Below, one piece after another: positions 1 to 14,640 of a stretch of DNA of 64,000 bases (its first letter is position 1; the number at the start of each line of letters is the position of its first letter). The notes under the pieces are model-generated. The model did not search any database. It was not told the origin of the DNA and saw nothing but the letters and a program-made list of their open reading frames with translations. Source of the DNA: Atherix ibis (taxonomy: Eukaryota > Arthropoda > Insecta > Diptera > Athericidae); assembly GCA_958298945.1 (NCBI GenBank), contig OY282608.1, forward strand, positions 81,268,806 through 81,332,805. The letters run 5' to 3'. The translations under genes and the position numbers were made by a program.

Positions 1-3000
1 ATAAACCAACAAACCAACAAATCAACAAACCAACAAACCAACAAACCAACAAGCCAACAAATAAAAAAACCAACAAACGAACAAACCAACAAACGAACAA
101 ACCAACAAACCAACAAACCAACAAACCAACAAACCAACAAACCAACAAACCAAAAAACAACAAACCAACAGACCAACAAACCAACAAACCAACAAACGAA
201 GAAACCAACAAACCAAAAAACCAACGAACCAACAAGCCTTTAAACGAACAAACCAACAAGCCAACAAACCAACAAACCAACAAACCAACAAACCAACAAA
301 CCAACAAACCAAGTAACCAACAAACCAACAAACGAACAAACCAACAAACAAACAAACCAACAAACGAACAAACGAACAAACCAACAAACCAACAAACCAA
401 CAAACCAATAAACCAACAGACCAACAAACCAACAAACCAACAAGCCAACAAACCAACAAACCAACAAACCAACAAACCAACATACCAACAAACCAACAAA
501 CCAACAAACGAACAAACCAACAAACCAACAAACCAAAAACCAACAAACCTAGAAACCAACAACCCAACAAACCAACAAACCAACAAACCAACAAACCAAC
601 AAACAAACACAGCAACAAACCAACAAACCAACAAACCAACAAACGAACAAACCAACAAAAAAACAAACCAACAAACGAGCAAACGAACAAACGAACAAAC
701 CAACATACCAACAAACCAACAAACCAACAAACCAACAAACGAACAAACCAACAAACCAACAAACCAACAAACCAACAAACCAACAAACAAATAAACTAAC
801 AAACCAACAAACGAACAAACTAACAAATCAACAAACCAACAAACCAACAAACCAACAAAGCAACAAACCGAAAAACCAACAAACCAACAAACCAACAAAC
901 CAACAAACCAGCAAACCAACATACCAACAAATTAACAAATCAACAAACCAACAAACGAACAAACCAACAAACCAACAAACCAACAAACAAACAAACCAAC
1001 AAACCAACAAACCAACAAACTAACAAACCAACAAACCAACAAACCAACAAACCAACAAACCAACAAACGAACAAACAAACAAATCAACAAACGAACAAAC
1101 CAACAAACCAAGTAACCAACAAACCAACAAACGAACAAACCAACAAAAAACAAACCAACAAACGAACAAACGAACAAACGAACAAACCAACAAATTAACA
1201 AACTAAGAAATCAACAAACCAACAATCCAACAAGCCAACAAACCAACCAACCAACAAACCAACAAACAAACAAACCAACAAACCAACACACCAACAAACC
1301 AACAAACCAACAAACCAACAAACAAACGAAATAACAAACCAACAAACCAACAAACCAACAAACCAACAAACGAACACACCAACAACAAACACACAAACAA
1401 ACAAACCAACAAACGAACAAACCAACAAACGAACGAACCAACAAACCAACAAACCAACAAACCAATAAACCAACAAACCAAAAAACGAACAAACCAACAA
1501 ACCAACAAACGAACAAACCAACAAACCAATAAACCAACAAACCAACAAACAAATAAACCAACAAAACAACAAACGAACAAACCAACAAACCAACAAACCA
1601 ACAAACCAACAAACCAACAAACCAACAAATCAACAAACCAACAAACCAACAAACCAACAAACCAACAAACCAACAAACCAACAAACCAACAAACTAACAA
1701 ACCAAGTAACCAACAAACCAACAAACGAACAAACCAACAAACAAATAAACCACAAAACGAACAAACAAACAAACCAACAAACCAGCAAACCAACTAACCA
1801 ATAAACCAACAAACGAAGTAACCAACAAACCAACAAACCAACAAACCAACAAACCAACAAACCAACAAACCAACAAAACAACAAGCCAACAAACGAACAA
1901 ACCAACAAGCCAACAAACCAACAAGCTAACAAACCAACAAACCAACAAACCAACAAACCAACAAACCAATAAACCAACAAAACAAGTAACCAACAAACCA
2001 ACAAATGAACAAACCAACAAACAAACAAACCAACAAGCCAACAAACCCAGTAACCAACAAACCAACAAACCAACAAACCAGCAAATCAACAAACAAATAA
2101 ACCAACAAACCAACAAATCAACAAACCAACAAACCAACAAACCAACAAGCCAACAAATAAAAAAACCAACAAACGAACAAACCAACAAACGAACAAACCA
2201 ACAATCCAACAAACCAACAAACCAACAAACCAACAAACCAACAAACCAACAAAACAACAAACCAACAAACCAACAAAGTAAGAAACATACAAACCAACAA
2301 ACCAAGAAGCCAACAAATCAACAAACCAACAAACCAACAAACCAACAAACCTACAAACCAACAAACCAACAAACCAACAAGCCAACAAGCCAACAAACCA
2401 ACAAACCAAGAAACCAAAAAACCAAAAAACCAACAAACCAACAAAGCAACAAGCCAACAAATCAACAAACCAACAAACCAACAAACCAACAAACCTACAA
2501 ACCAACAAACCAACAAACCAACAAGCCAACAAGCCAACAAACAAACAAACCAACAAACAGACAAACCAAGAAACCAACAAACCAACAAACCAACAAACCC
2601 ACAAGCCAACAAACAAATAAACCAACAAGCCAACAAACCAACAAACCAACAAACCAACAAACCAACAAACCAACAAACCAACAAACCAACAAACCAACAA
2701 ACCAACAAACCAACAAACCAACAAACCAACAAACGAACAAACAAACAAACCAACAAACCAGCAAACCAACTAACCAATAAGCCAACAAACCAAGTGACCA
2801 ACAAACCAACAAACCAACAAACCAACAAAACAACAAGCCAACAAACGAACAAACCAACAAGCCAACAAACCAACAAGCCAACAAACCAACAAACCAACAA
2901 ACCAAAAAACCAACAAACCGACAAACCAACAAACCAACAAACCAAGTAACCAACAAACCAACAAACGACCAAACCAACAAACAAACAAACCAACAAACAA

Positions 3001-4620
3001 ACCAACAAACAAACAAACCAACAAACGAACAAACGAACAAACCAACAAACCAACAAACCAACAAACCAACAACCCAAGAAACCAACAGACCAACAAACCA
3101 ACAAACCAACAAGCCAACAAACCAACAAACCAACAAACCAACAAACCAACAAACCAACAAACCAACATACCAACAAACCAACAAACCAACAAACGAACAA
3201 ACCAACAAACCAATAAACCAAAATCCAACAAACCTAGAAACCAACAAACCAACAAACCAACAAACGAACAAACCAACAAACCAACAAACAAACACAGCAA
3301 CAAACCAACAAACCAACAAACCAACAAACGAACAAACCAACAAAAAAACAAACCAACAAACGAGCAAACCAACAAACGAACAAACCAACTTACCAACAAA
3401 CCAACAAACCAACAAACCAACAAACGAACAAACCAACAAACCAACAAACCAACAAACCAACAAACCAACAAACCAACAAACCAACAAACCAACAAACAAA
3501 TAAACCAACAAACCAACAAACGAACAAACTAACAAACCAACAAACCAACAAACCAACAAACCTACAAACCAACAAACCAACAAACCAACAAACCAACAAA
3601 CCAACAAACCAACAAACCAGCCAACCAACATACCAACAAATCAACAAACCAACAAACCAACAAACGAACAAACCAACAAACCAACAAACCAACAAACCAA
3701 CAAACCAACAAACCAACAAACCAACAAACCATTAAACCAACAAACCAACAAACCAACAAACCAACAAACCAACAAACTAACAAACCAACAAATCAACAAA
3801 CGAACAAACCAACAAACCAAGTAACCAACAAACCAACAAACGAACAAACCAACAAACAAACCAACAAACGAACAAACGAACAAACGAACAAACCAACAAA
3901 CCAACAAACCAAGAAACCAACAAACCAACAAACCAACAAGCCAACAGACCAACAAACCAACAAACCAACAAACAAACAAACCAACAAACCAAAAAACGAA
4001 CAAACCAACAACAAACACACAAACAAACCAACAAACCAACAAACCAACAAACCAATAAACCAACAAACCAACAAACAAATAAACCAACAAACCAACAAAC
4101 GAACAAACCAACAAACCAACAAACCATAAACCAACAAACCAACAAACCAACAAACCAACAAACCAACAAAGCAACAAACCAACAAACCAACAAACGGACA
4201 AATCAACAAACCAACAAACCAACAAACCAACAAACCAACAAACTATTAAACCAAGTAACCAACAAACCAACAAACGAACAAACCAACAAACCAATAAACC
4301 ACAAAACGAACAAACAAAAAAACCAACAAACCAACAAACCAACAAACCAACAAACCAACAAACCAACAAGCCAACAAACCAACAAACCAACAAACCAACA
4401 AACCAACAAACCAACAAACCAACAAACCAACAAACCAACAAACGAACAAACCAACAAACCAACAAACCAACAAACCACCAAACAAACACACCAACAAACC
4501 AACAAACCAACAAACCAACAAACGAACAAACCAACAAAGCAACAAACCAACAAACCAACAAACCAACAAACCAACAAACCAACAAACCAACAAACCAACA
4601 AACCAACAAACCAACAAACC
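1..4620. repeat. HOR domain 1, repeat spacing about 2.55-2.69 kb
   Basis: Rare landmarks occur in pairs. A CTAG-containing unit lies at 549 and 3234, an ACAGC unit at 612 and 3297, and an ACGAGC unit at 679 and 3364; all three pairs are exactly 2,685 bp apart. Further right, ACAAACACAC lies at 1384 and 4011 (2,627 bp) and CCACAAAACG at 1750 and 4299 (2,549 bp). The falling spacing means that octamers were lost from one copy after duplication. A second, shorter spacing of 2,096 bp links AAATAAAAAAA at about 59 and 2155. This is the most diverged domain, with many single-base variants, so it is probably older than the domains to its right. Nothing in it looks like a gene. Confidence 0.8.
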
Positions 4621-4630
4621 AACAAACCAA

Positions 4631-5330
4631 CCAGACAACAAGCCGACAAACCAACAAGCCAACATACGAACAAACCAACAAACCAACAAACCAACAAACC
4701 AACAAACAAACAAACCAAGTAACTAACAAACCAACAAACTAACAAGCCAACAAACCAACAAACCAACAAACCAACAAACCAACAAACCAACAAACCAACA
4801 AACCAACAAGCCAACAAACCAATGAACCAACACCTCAACAAACGAACAAACCAACAAACAAACAAACCAACAAACCAACAAACCAAGGAACAAACAAACC
4901 AACAAACCAACAAACCAACAAACCAACAACTAACAAAGCAAGAAACATACAAACCAACAAACCAACAAACCAACAAACCAACAAACCAACAAACCAACAA
5001 ACCAACCAGACAACAAGCCGACAAACCAACAAGCCAACATACGAACAAACCAACAAACCAACAAACCAACAAACCAACAAACAAACAAACCAAGTAACTA
5101 ACAAACCAACAAACTAACAAGCCAACAAACCAACAAACCAACAAACCAACAACCCAACAAACCAACAAACCAACAAACCAACAAGCCAACAAACCAATAA
5201 ATCAACAACTCAACATACGAACAAACCAACAAACAAACAAACCAACAAACCAACAAACCAAGGAACAAACAAACCAACAAACCAACAAACCAACAAACCA
5301 ACAACTAACAAAGCAAGAAACATACAAACC
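4631..5330. repeat. 375-bp tandem duplication
   Basis: Three landmark sets repeat at exactly 375 bp: CCAGACAACAAGCCGAC at 4631 and 5006, CAAGGAACAAAC (first G at 4887 and 5262), and AAAGCAAGAAACATAC (G at 4938 and 5313). The copies differ in places; near 4822 the + strand reads AATGAACC, whereas near 5197 it reads AATAAATC. The period is one base short of 47 octamers, so each copy carries a net 1-nt register slip. Confidence 0.92.
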
Positions 5331-7400
5331 AACAAACCAAGAAGCCAACAAACCAAGAAACGAACAAACCAACAAACCAACAAACCAATAAACCAACAAA
5401 CCAACAAACCGAAAAGCCAACAAGCCAACAAACCCACAAACCAACAAACCAAAAAACCAAAAAACCAACAAACCAACAAACAAACAATCGCACAAACAAA
5501 CAAACCAACAATCCAACAAACCAACAAACCAACAAACGAAAAAACCAACAAACCAAAAAACCTACGAACCACAAGCCAACAAACGAACAAACCAACAAGC
5601 CAACAAACCAACAAACCAACAAACCAACAAACCAACAAACCAACAAACCAACAAACCAACAAACCAACAAACCAACAACCCAAGTAACCAACAAACCAAC
5701 AAACGAACAAACCAACAAACAAACAAACCAACAAACGAACAAACGAACAAACGAACAAATCAACAAACCAACAACACAACAAACCAACAAACCAACAAAC
5801 GAACAAACAAACAAACCAACAAACCAACAAATCAACAAACCAGCAAACGAACAAACCAACAAACTAACAAACCAACAAACCAACAAACCAACAAACCAAC
5901 AAACCAACAAACCAACAAACCAACAAATCAACAAACCAACAAACCAACAAACCAACAAACTAACAAACCAACAAACCAACAAACCAACAAACGAACAAAC
6001 CAACAAACAAACACACCAACAAACCAGCAAACCAACAAACCAACAAACCAACAAACCAACAAACCAACAACAAACAAACAAATAAACAAACCAACAAACG
6101 AACAACCCAACAAACGAACAAACCAACAAACCAACAAACGAACAAACAAACAAACCGACAAACCAACAAACCAACAAACCAACAAACCAACAAACAAACC
6201 AAGAAACCAACAAACCAAAAAACCAAGAAACCAACAATACAACATACCAACAAACCAACAAACCAGCAGACGAACAAACGAAGAAACCAACAAACCAACA
6301 AACCAACAAACCAACAAGCCAACAAGCCAACAAACGAACAAACCAACAAACCAACAAACCAACAAGCCAACAAATCAACAAACCAACAAACCAACAAGCC
6401 AACAAGCCAACAAACCAACAAACCAACAAACCAACAAACCAACAAACCAACAAACCAACAAACCAATAAACGAACAAACCAACAAACCGCAAACCAACAA
6501 GCCAACAAACCCACAAACCAACAAACCAAAAAACCAAAAAACCAACAAACCAACAAACAAACAATCGCACAAACAAACAAACCAACATTCCAACAAACCA
6601 ACAAACCAACAAACGAAAAAACCAACAAACCAAAAAACCTACGAACCACAAGCCAACAAACGAACAAACCAACAAGCCAACAAACCAACAAACCAACAAA
6701 CCAACAATCCAACAAACCAACAAACCAACAAACCAACAAACCAACAAACCAACAAACCAACAACCCAAGTAACCAACAAACCAACAAACGAACAAACCAA
6801 CAAACAAACAAACCAACAAACGAACAAACGAACAAACGAACAAATCAACAAACCAACAACACAACAAACCAACAAACCAACAAACGAACAAACAAACAAA
6901 CCAACAAACCAACAAATCAACAGACCAGCAAACGAACAAACCAACAAACTAACAAACCAACAAACCAACAAACCAACAAACCAACAAACCAACAAACCAA
7001 CAAACCAACAAACCAACAAACCAACAAATCAACAAACCAACAAACCAACAAACCAACAAACTAACAAACCAACAAACCAACAAACCAACAAACGAACAAA
7101 CCAACAAACAAACACACCAACAAACCAGCAAACCAACAAACCAACAAACCAACAAACCAACAAACCAACAACAAACAAACAAATAAACAAACCAACAAAC
7201 GAACAACCCAACAAACGAACAAACCAACAAACCAACAAACGAACAAACAAACAAACCGACAAACCAACAAACCAACAAACCAACAAACCAACAAACAAAC
7301 CAAGAAACCAACAAACCAAAAAACCAAGAAACCAACAATACAACATACCAACAAACCAACAAACCAGCAGACGAACAAACCAACAAACCAACACACCAAC
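5330..7400. repeat. 1,077/1,101-bp tandem duplication
   Basis: The unusual unit AATCGCAC (T at 5488 and 6565) and CCTACGAACCACAAGCC (CTAC at 5562 and 6639) repeat at 1,077 bp. CAATACAACATACC (T at 6238 and 7339) repeats at 1,101 bp, which is 24 bp or three octamers more. Unit-number change between copies is therefore in whole octamers, as expected from slippage or unequal exchange in register. No non-satellite sequence is present. Confidence 0.9.
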
Positions 7401-7869
7401 AAGCCAACAAACCAACAAACCAAAAAACCAACAAGCCAACAAACCAAGAAACCAACAAACCAACAAACCAAAAAACCAAAAAACCAACAAGCCAACAAAC
7501 CAACAAACCAACAAACCAACAAACCAACAAACGAACAAACGAACAAACGAACAAACCAACAAACCAACAAACCAACAAACCAACAAAACAACAAGCCAAC
7601 AAGCCAACAAATGAACAAACCAACAAACCAAAAAACCAACAAGCCAACAAACCAGCAAACGCACAAACCAACAAGCCAACAAGCCAACAAACCAAAAAAC
7701 CAACAAGCAAACAAGCCAACAAACGAACAAACCAACAAACCAACAAACCAACAAGCTAAAAAACCAACAAACCAACAAACCAACAAGCCAACAAGCCAAC
7801 AAACCAACAAACCAACAAGCCAACAAACCAACAAACCAACAAACGAACAAACCGATAAACCAACAACCC

Positions 7870-10800
7870 AACAAACCAACAAACCAACAAACCAACAAAC
7901 CAACAAACGAACAAAAAAACAAACCAACAAACCAACAAGCCAACAAGCCAACAAACCAACAAACCAACAAACCAACAAACTAACAAACTAACAAACCAAC
8001 AAACCAACAAACATACAAACCTACAAACCCACAAGCCAACAAGCCAACAAGCCAATAAACCAACAAACCAACAAACCAACAACCCAACAAACCAACAAGC
8101 CAACAAACGAAGTAACCAACAAACCAACAAACCAACAAACCAGCAAACCAAAAAACCAACAAACCAACAAACCAACAAACCAACAAGCCAACAAGCCAAC
8201 AAACCAACAAGCGAATAAACGAACAAACGAACAAACGAACAAACCAACAAACCAACAAGCCAACAAACCAACAAACCAACAAACCAACAAGCCAACAAAC
8301 CAACAAACCAACAAGCCAACAAGCCAACAAACAAACAAGCCAAAAAACGAACAAACCAACAAGCCAACAAACCAACAAGCCAGCAAACCAACAAGCCAAC
8401 AAACGGACAAACCAACAAACAAACAAGCCAACAAACCAAGAAACGAACAAACCAACAAGCCAACAAACCAACAAACGAACAAACCAACAAACCAACAAAC
8501 CAACAAACCAACAAACCAACAAACCAACAAACCAACAAACCAACAAGCCAACAAACCAAGAAACGAACAAACCAACAAGCCAACAAACCAACAAACGAAC
8601 AAACCAACAAACCAACAAACCAACAAACCAACAAGCCGACAAACGATCAAACCAACAAACAAACAAGCCAACAAACCAACATACGAACAAACCAACAAGC
8701 CAACAAACCAACAAACCAACAAACCAACAAACCAACAAACCAACAAATAAACAAACCAACAAACCAAAAACCAACAAACCAACAAACCAACAAACCAACA
8801 AACCAACAAACCAACAAACCAACAAACCAACAAACCAACAAACCAACAAACTAACAAGCCAACAAGCCAAAAAACCAACAAACCAACAAACCAACAAACC
8901 AACAAACCAACAAACCAACAAACCAACAAACCAACAAACCAACAAACCAACAAACCAAAAAACCAACAAACCAACAACCCAACAAACCAAGAAACCAACA
9001 AACCAAGAAACCAACAAACCAAAAAACCAACAAACCAACAAGCCAACAAACGAACAAACCAACAAACCAACAAGCCAACAAACTAACAAACCAACAAACC
9101 AACAAGCCAACAAGCCAACAAACCAACAAACCAACAAGCCAACAAACAAACAAACCAACAAACGAACAAACCAAAAAACCACAAACCAACAAACCAACAA
9201 ACCAACAAACCAGCAAACGAACAAGCCAACAAACCAACAAACCAACAAACCAAGAAACCAACAAACCAAGAAACCAACAAACCAAGAAACCAACAAACCA
9301 AAAAACCAAAAAACCAACAAACGAACAAACGAGCAAACCAACAAACCAACAAACCAACAAACTAACAAACCAACAAGCCAACAAGCCAACAAACGAACAA
9401 ACCAACAAACCAACAAACCAACAAGCCAACAAACCAACAAACCAACAAACCAACAAACCAACAAACCAACAAACGAACAAAAAAACAAACCAACAAACCA
9501 ACAAGCCAAAAAGCCAACAAACCAACAAACCAACAAACCAACAAACTAACAAACTAACAAACCAACAAACCAACAAACATACAAACCTACAAACCCACAA
9601 GCCAACAAGCCAACAAGCCAATAAACCAACAAACCAACAAACCAACAACCCAACAAACCAACAAGCCAACAAACGAAGTAACCAACAAACCAACAAACCA
9701 ACAAACCAGCAAACCAAAAAACCAACAAACCAACAAACCAACAAACCAACAAGCCAACAAGCCAACAAACCAAAAAGCGAATAAACGAACAAACGAACAA
9801 ACGAACAAACCAACAAACCAACAAGCCAACAAACCAACAAACCAACAAACCAACAAGCCAACAAACCAACAAACCAACAAGCCAACAAGCCAACAAACAA
9901 ACAAGCCAAAAAACGAACAAACCAACAAGCCAACAAACCAACAAGCCAACAAACCAACAAGCCAACAAACGGACAAACCAACAAACAAACAAGCCAACAA
10001 ACCAAGAAACGAACAAACCAACAAGCCAACAAACCAACAAACGAACAAACCAACAAACCAACAAACCAACAAACCAACAAACCAACAAACCAACAAACCA
10101 ACAAACCAACAAGCCAACAAACCAAGAAACGAACAAACCAACAAGCCAACAAACCAACAAACGAACAAACCAACAAACCAACAAACCAACAAACCAACAA
10201 GCCGACAAACGATCAAACCAACAAACAAACAAGCCAACAAACCAACATACGAACAAACCAACAAGCCAACAAACCAACAAACCAACAAACCAACAAACCA
10301 ACAAACCAACAAACCAACAAACCAACAAACCAAAAACCAACAAACCAACAAACCAACAAACCAACAAACCAACAAACCAACAAACCAACAAACCAACAAA
10401 CCAACAAACCAACAAACCAACAAACCAACAAACTAACAAGCCAACAAGCCAAAAAACCAACAAACCAACAAACCAACAAACCAACAAACCAACAAACCAA
10501 CAAACCAACAAACCAACAAACCAACAAACCAACAAACCAACAAACCAACAAACCAAAAAACCAACAAACCAACAACCCAACAAACCAAGAAACCAACAAA
10601 CCAAGAAACCAACAAACCAAAAAACCAACAAACCAACAAGCCAACAAACGAACAAACCAACAAACCAACAAGCCAACAAACTAACAAACCAACAAACCAA
10701 CAAGCCAACAAGCCAACAAACCAACAAACCAACAAGCCAACAAACAAACAAACCAACAAACGAACAAACCAAAAAACCACAAACCAACAAACCAACAAAC

Positions 10801-11118
10801 CAACAAACCAGCAAACGAACAAGCCAACAAACCAACAAACCAACAAACCAAGAAACCAACAAACCAAGAAACCAACAAACCAAGAAACCAACAAACCAAA
10901 AAACCAAAAAACCAACAAACGAACAAACGAGCAAACCAACAAACCAACAAACCAACAAACTAACAAACCAACAAGCCAACAAGCCAACAAACGAACAAAC
11001 CAACAAACCAACAAACCAACAAGCCAACAAACCAACAAACCAACAAACCAACAAACCAACAAACCAACAAACCAACAAACTAACAAACTAACAAACCAAC
11101 AAACCAACAAACATACAA
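7870..11118. repeat. 1,566/1,534-bp tandem duplication, nearly identical copies
   Basis: GAACAAAAAAAC (G at 7909 and 9475), ACATACAAACCTAC (8011 and 9577) and CCGACAAACGATC (the C of CGATC at 8644 and 10210) all repeat at 1,566 bp. A CTAAC at 7980, 9546 and 11080 brackets copies of 1,566 and 1,534 bp. Inside copy 2 the offset grows to 1,582 by about 10433 and to 1,598 by 10681, and a 64-bp loss near 11,040 removes the GAACAAAAAAAC unit. All these changes are multiples of 8. Aligned by eye, the copies differ by very few substitutions, for example near 8212/9778. A third copy starts at 11080-11117 and stops after ACATACAAAA. The domain is rich in AAGCCAAC variants. Confidence 0.95.
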
Positions 11119-11389
11119 AACAACAAACCAACAAACCAACAAACCAACAAACCAACAAACCAACAAACCAACAAACCAACAAACCAACAAACCAACAAAC
11201 CAACAAACCAACAAACCAACAAACCAACAAACCAACAAACCAACAAACCAACAAACCAACAAACCAACAAACAAACAAACCAACAAACCAACAAACCAAC
11301 AAGCCAACAAACCAACAAACCAACAAACCAACAAACCAAAAAACCAACAAACCAATAAACCAACAAACCAACAAGCCAACAAGCCAACA

Positions 11390-13150
11390 AACCAACCACC
11401 CAACAAGCCAACAAACCAACAAACCAACAAACGAACAAACCAACAAACCACTAACCAACAAACCAACAAACCAACAAACCAACAAACCAACAAACCAACA
11501 AACCAACAAACCAACAAGCCAGCAGACGAACAAACGAAGAAACCAACAAACCAACAAACCAACAAACCAACAAGCCAACAAGCCAACAAACGAACAAACC
11601 AACAAACCAACAAACCAACAAACCAACAAGCCAACAAACCAACAAACCAATAAACCAATAAACCCAGAAACCAACAAACCAAAAAACCAACTAACCAACA
11701 AGCCAACAAACCAACAAACCAACAAACCAACAAACCAACAAACCAACAAACCAACAAATGAACAAACGGACAAACCAACAAAACAAAAAACCAACAAACC
11801 AACAAACCAACAAGCCAACAAACCAACAAACGAACAAACCAACAAACCAACAAACCAACAAGCTAACAAGCCAACAAACCAACAAACGAACAAACCAACA
11901 AACCCAAAAACCAACAAACCAGCAAACCAACAAACCAACAAACGAACAAACCAAAAAACCAACAAACCAACAAGCCCTCAAGCCAACAAACCAACAAGCC
12001 AACAAACGAACAAACCAACAAACCAACAAACCAAGTAGCCAACAAACCAACAAACCAACAAACCAAGAAACCAACAAACCTACAAACCAACAAGCCAACA
12101 AGCCAACAATCCAACAAACTTACAAACCAACAAACCAACAAACCAACAAACCAACAAACCAACAAGCCAACAAACAAAGTAACCAACAAACCAACAAACC
12201 AACAAACCAACAAACGAACAAACCAACAAACCAACAAACCAACAAACCAACAAACCAACAAACCAACAAACCAACAAACCAACAAATCAACAAACCAACA
12301 AACCAACAAACCAACAAACCAACAAACCAACAAACCAACAAACCAACAAACCAACAAGCCAACAAGCCAACAAACCAACCACCCAACAAGCCAACAAACC
12401 AACAAACCAACAAACGAACAAACCAACAAACCACTAACCAACAAATCAACAAACCAACAAACCAACAAACCAACAAACCAACAAACCAACAAGCCAGCAG
12501 ACGAACAAACGAAGAAACCAACAAACTAACAAACCAACAAACCAATAAACATACAAACCAACAAACCAACAAACCAACAAACCAACAAACCACCAAACCA
12601 ACAAACCAAAAAACCAACAAACCAACAAACCAACAAACCAACAAACAAACAAACCAACAAACCAACAAACCAACAAACCAACAAACAAACAAACCAACAA
12701 ACCAACAAACCAACAAGCCAACAAACCAACAAAACAACAAACCAACAAACCAAGAAACCAACAAACCAACAAACCAACAAACCAACAAGCCAACAAGCCA
12801 ACAAACCAACCACCCAACAAGCCAACAAACCAACAAACCAACAAAAGAACAACCCAACAAACCACTAACCAACAAACCAACAAACCAACAAACCAACAAA
12901 CCAACAAACCAACAAACCAACAAACCAACAAGCCAGCAGACGAACAAACGAAGAAACCAACAAACCAACAAACCAACAAACCAACAAGCCAACAAGCCAA
13001 CAAACGAACAAACCAACAAACCAACAAGCCAACAAGCCAACAAACCAACCACCCAACAAGCCAACAAACCAACAAACCAACAAACGAACAAACCAACAAA
13101 CCACAAACCAACAAACCAACAAACCAACGAACCAACAAAACAACAAACCA
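11390..13150. repeat. Repeats of about 0.98 and 0.43 kb
   Basis: Three landmarks occur three times each: CCAACCACCCAAC near 11393, 12377 and 12807; CCACTAACC with its CTAAC at 11451, 12434 and 12865; and CCAGCAGACGAAC with G at 11522, 12497 and 12936. The successive spacings are about 975-983 and then 431-439 bp. The short second step looks like a shorter secondary duplication inside the longer unit. A fourth CCAACCACCC lies near 13047. Confidence 0.85.
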
Positions 13151-13821
13151 ACAAACCAACAAACCAACAAACCAACAAGCCAACAAACCAAAAAACCAAC
13201 AAGCCAACAAACCAACAAACCAATAAACCAATAAACCCAGAAACCAACAAAGCAAAAAACCAACTAACCAACAAGCCAACAAACCAACAAACCAACAAAC
13301 CAACAAACGAACAAACCAACAAACCAACAAACCAACAAGCCAACAAGCCAACAAGCCAACAAACCAACAAACGAACAAACCAACAAACCCAAAAACCAAC
13401 AAACCAGCAAACCAACAAACCAAAAAATGAACAAACCAAAAAACCAACAAGCCCTCAAGCCAACAAACCAATAAGCCAACAAACGAACAAACCAACAAAC
13501 CAAGTAACCAACAAACCAACAAACCAACAAACCAAGAAACCAACAAACTTACAAACCAACAAGCCAACAAACCAACAAGCCAACAAGCCAACAAACGAAC
13601 AAACCAACAAAACAACAAACCAACAAACCAAAAAACCAACAAACCAACAAACCAACAAGCCAACAAACCAACAAACCAACAAACGAACAAACCAACAAAC
13701 CAACAAACCAACAAACCAAAAAACCAACAAACGAACAAACCAACAAACCAACAACCAACAAACGAACAAACCAACAAACCAACAAACCAACAAACCAAAA
13801 AACCAACAAACCAATAAATGA
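11758..13821 (+). other. Stop-free + strand frame of 687 codons, not a gene
   Basis: The + strand reads as TNKPTNQQ octapeptides, a Thr/Asn/Gln/Lys/Pro-rich repeat. The ATG at the start comes from one variant octamer (AAATGAAC). The frame runs across several 7-nt units without harm, because a register shift only moves reading into another frame of identical meaning. That indifference to frameshifts is what is expected of non-coding satellite, not of a selected protein. Confidence 0.93.
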
Positions 13822-14640
13822 ACAAACGAACAAACCAACAAACCAAAAAACCAACAAACCAACAAACCAACAAGCCAACAAGCCAACAAACGAACAAACC
13901 AACAAACCAACAAACCAACAAGCCAACAAGCCAACAAGCCAACAAACCAACAAACGAACAAACCAACAAACCCAAAAACCAACAAACCAGCAAACCAACA
14001 AACCAAAAAACGAACAAACCAAAAAACCAACAAGCCCTCAAGCCAACAAACCAATAAGCCAACAAACGAACAAACCAACAAACCAAGTAACCAACAAACC
14101 AACAAACCAACAAACCAAGAAACCAACAAACTTACAAACCAACAAGCCAACAAGCCAACAATCCAACAAACCAACCAACCAACACACCAACAAACCAACA
14201 AACCAACAAACCAACAAACCAACATGCCAACAAACCAAGTAACCAACAAACCAACAAACCAACAAACCAACAAACCAACAAACCAACAAACCAACAAGCC
14301 AACAAGCCAACAAACCAACAAGCCAATAAACGAACAAACGAACAAACCAACAAACCAACAAAACCATCAACGGAACAAACCAACAAACCAACAAACCGAC
14401 AAACCAACAAACCAACAAGCCAACAAGCCAACAAACGAACAAACCAACAAAACAACAAACCAACAAACCAAAAAACCAACAACCCAACAAACCAACAAGC
14501 CAACAAACCAACAAACCAACAAACGAACAAACCAACAAATCAACAAACCAACAAACCAAAAAACCAACAAACGAACAAACCAACAAACCAACAACCAACA
14601 AACGAACAAACCAACAAACCAACAAACCAACAAACCAAAA
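13290..14640. repeat. Overlapping 583-bp and 840-bp offset duplications (mosaic)
   Basis: Two different duplications overlap. About 13,290-13,575 matches 13,873-14,158 at an offset of exactly 583 bp (CCC of AACCCAAAAACC at 13388/13971, CTCA at 13454/14037, GTAAC at 13504/14087, CTTAC at 13548/14131). About 13,561-13,800 matches 14,401-14,640 at an offset of exactly 840 bp, with about three substitutions in 240 bp. Neither pair is adjacent, and the intervals between copies are ordinary satellite. This suggests repeated exchange with different partners rather than one clean tandem event. Confidence 0.88.

Noticed and set aside
11758..13821. A 687-residue Asn/Gln/Thr-rich + strand protein
   Set aside because: This is the translation of AAACCAAC units. 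Asn/Gln richness follows from A and C codons, not from selection.
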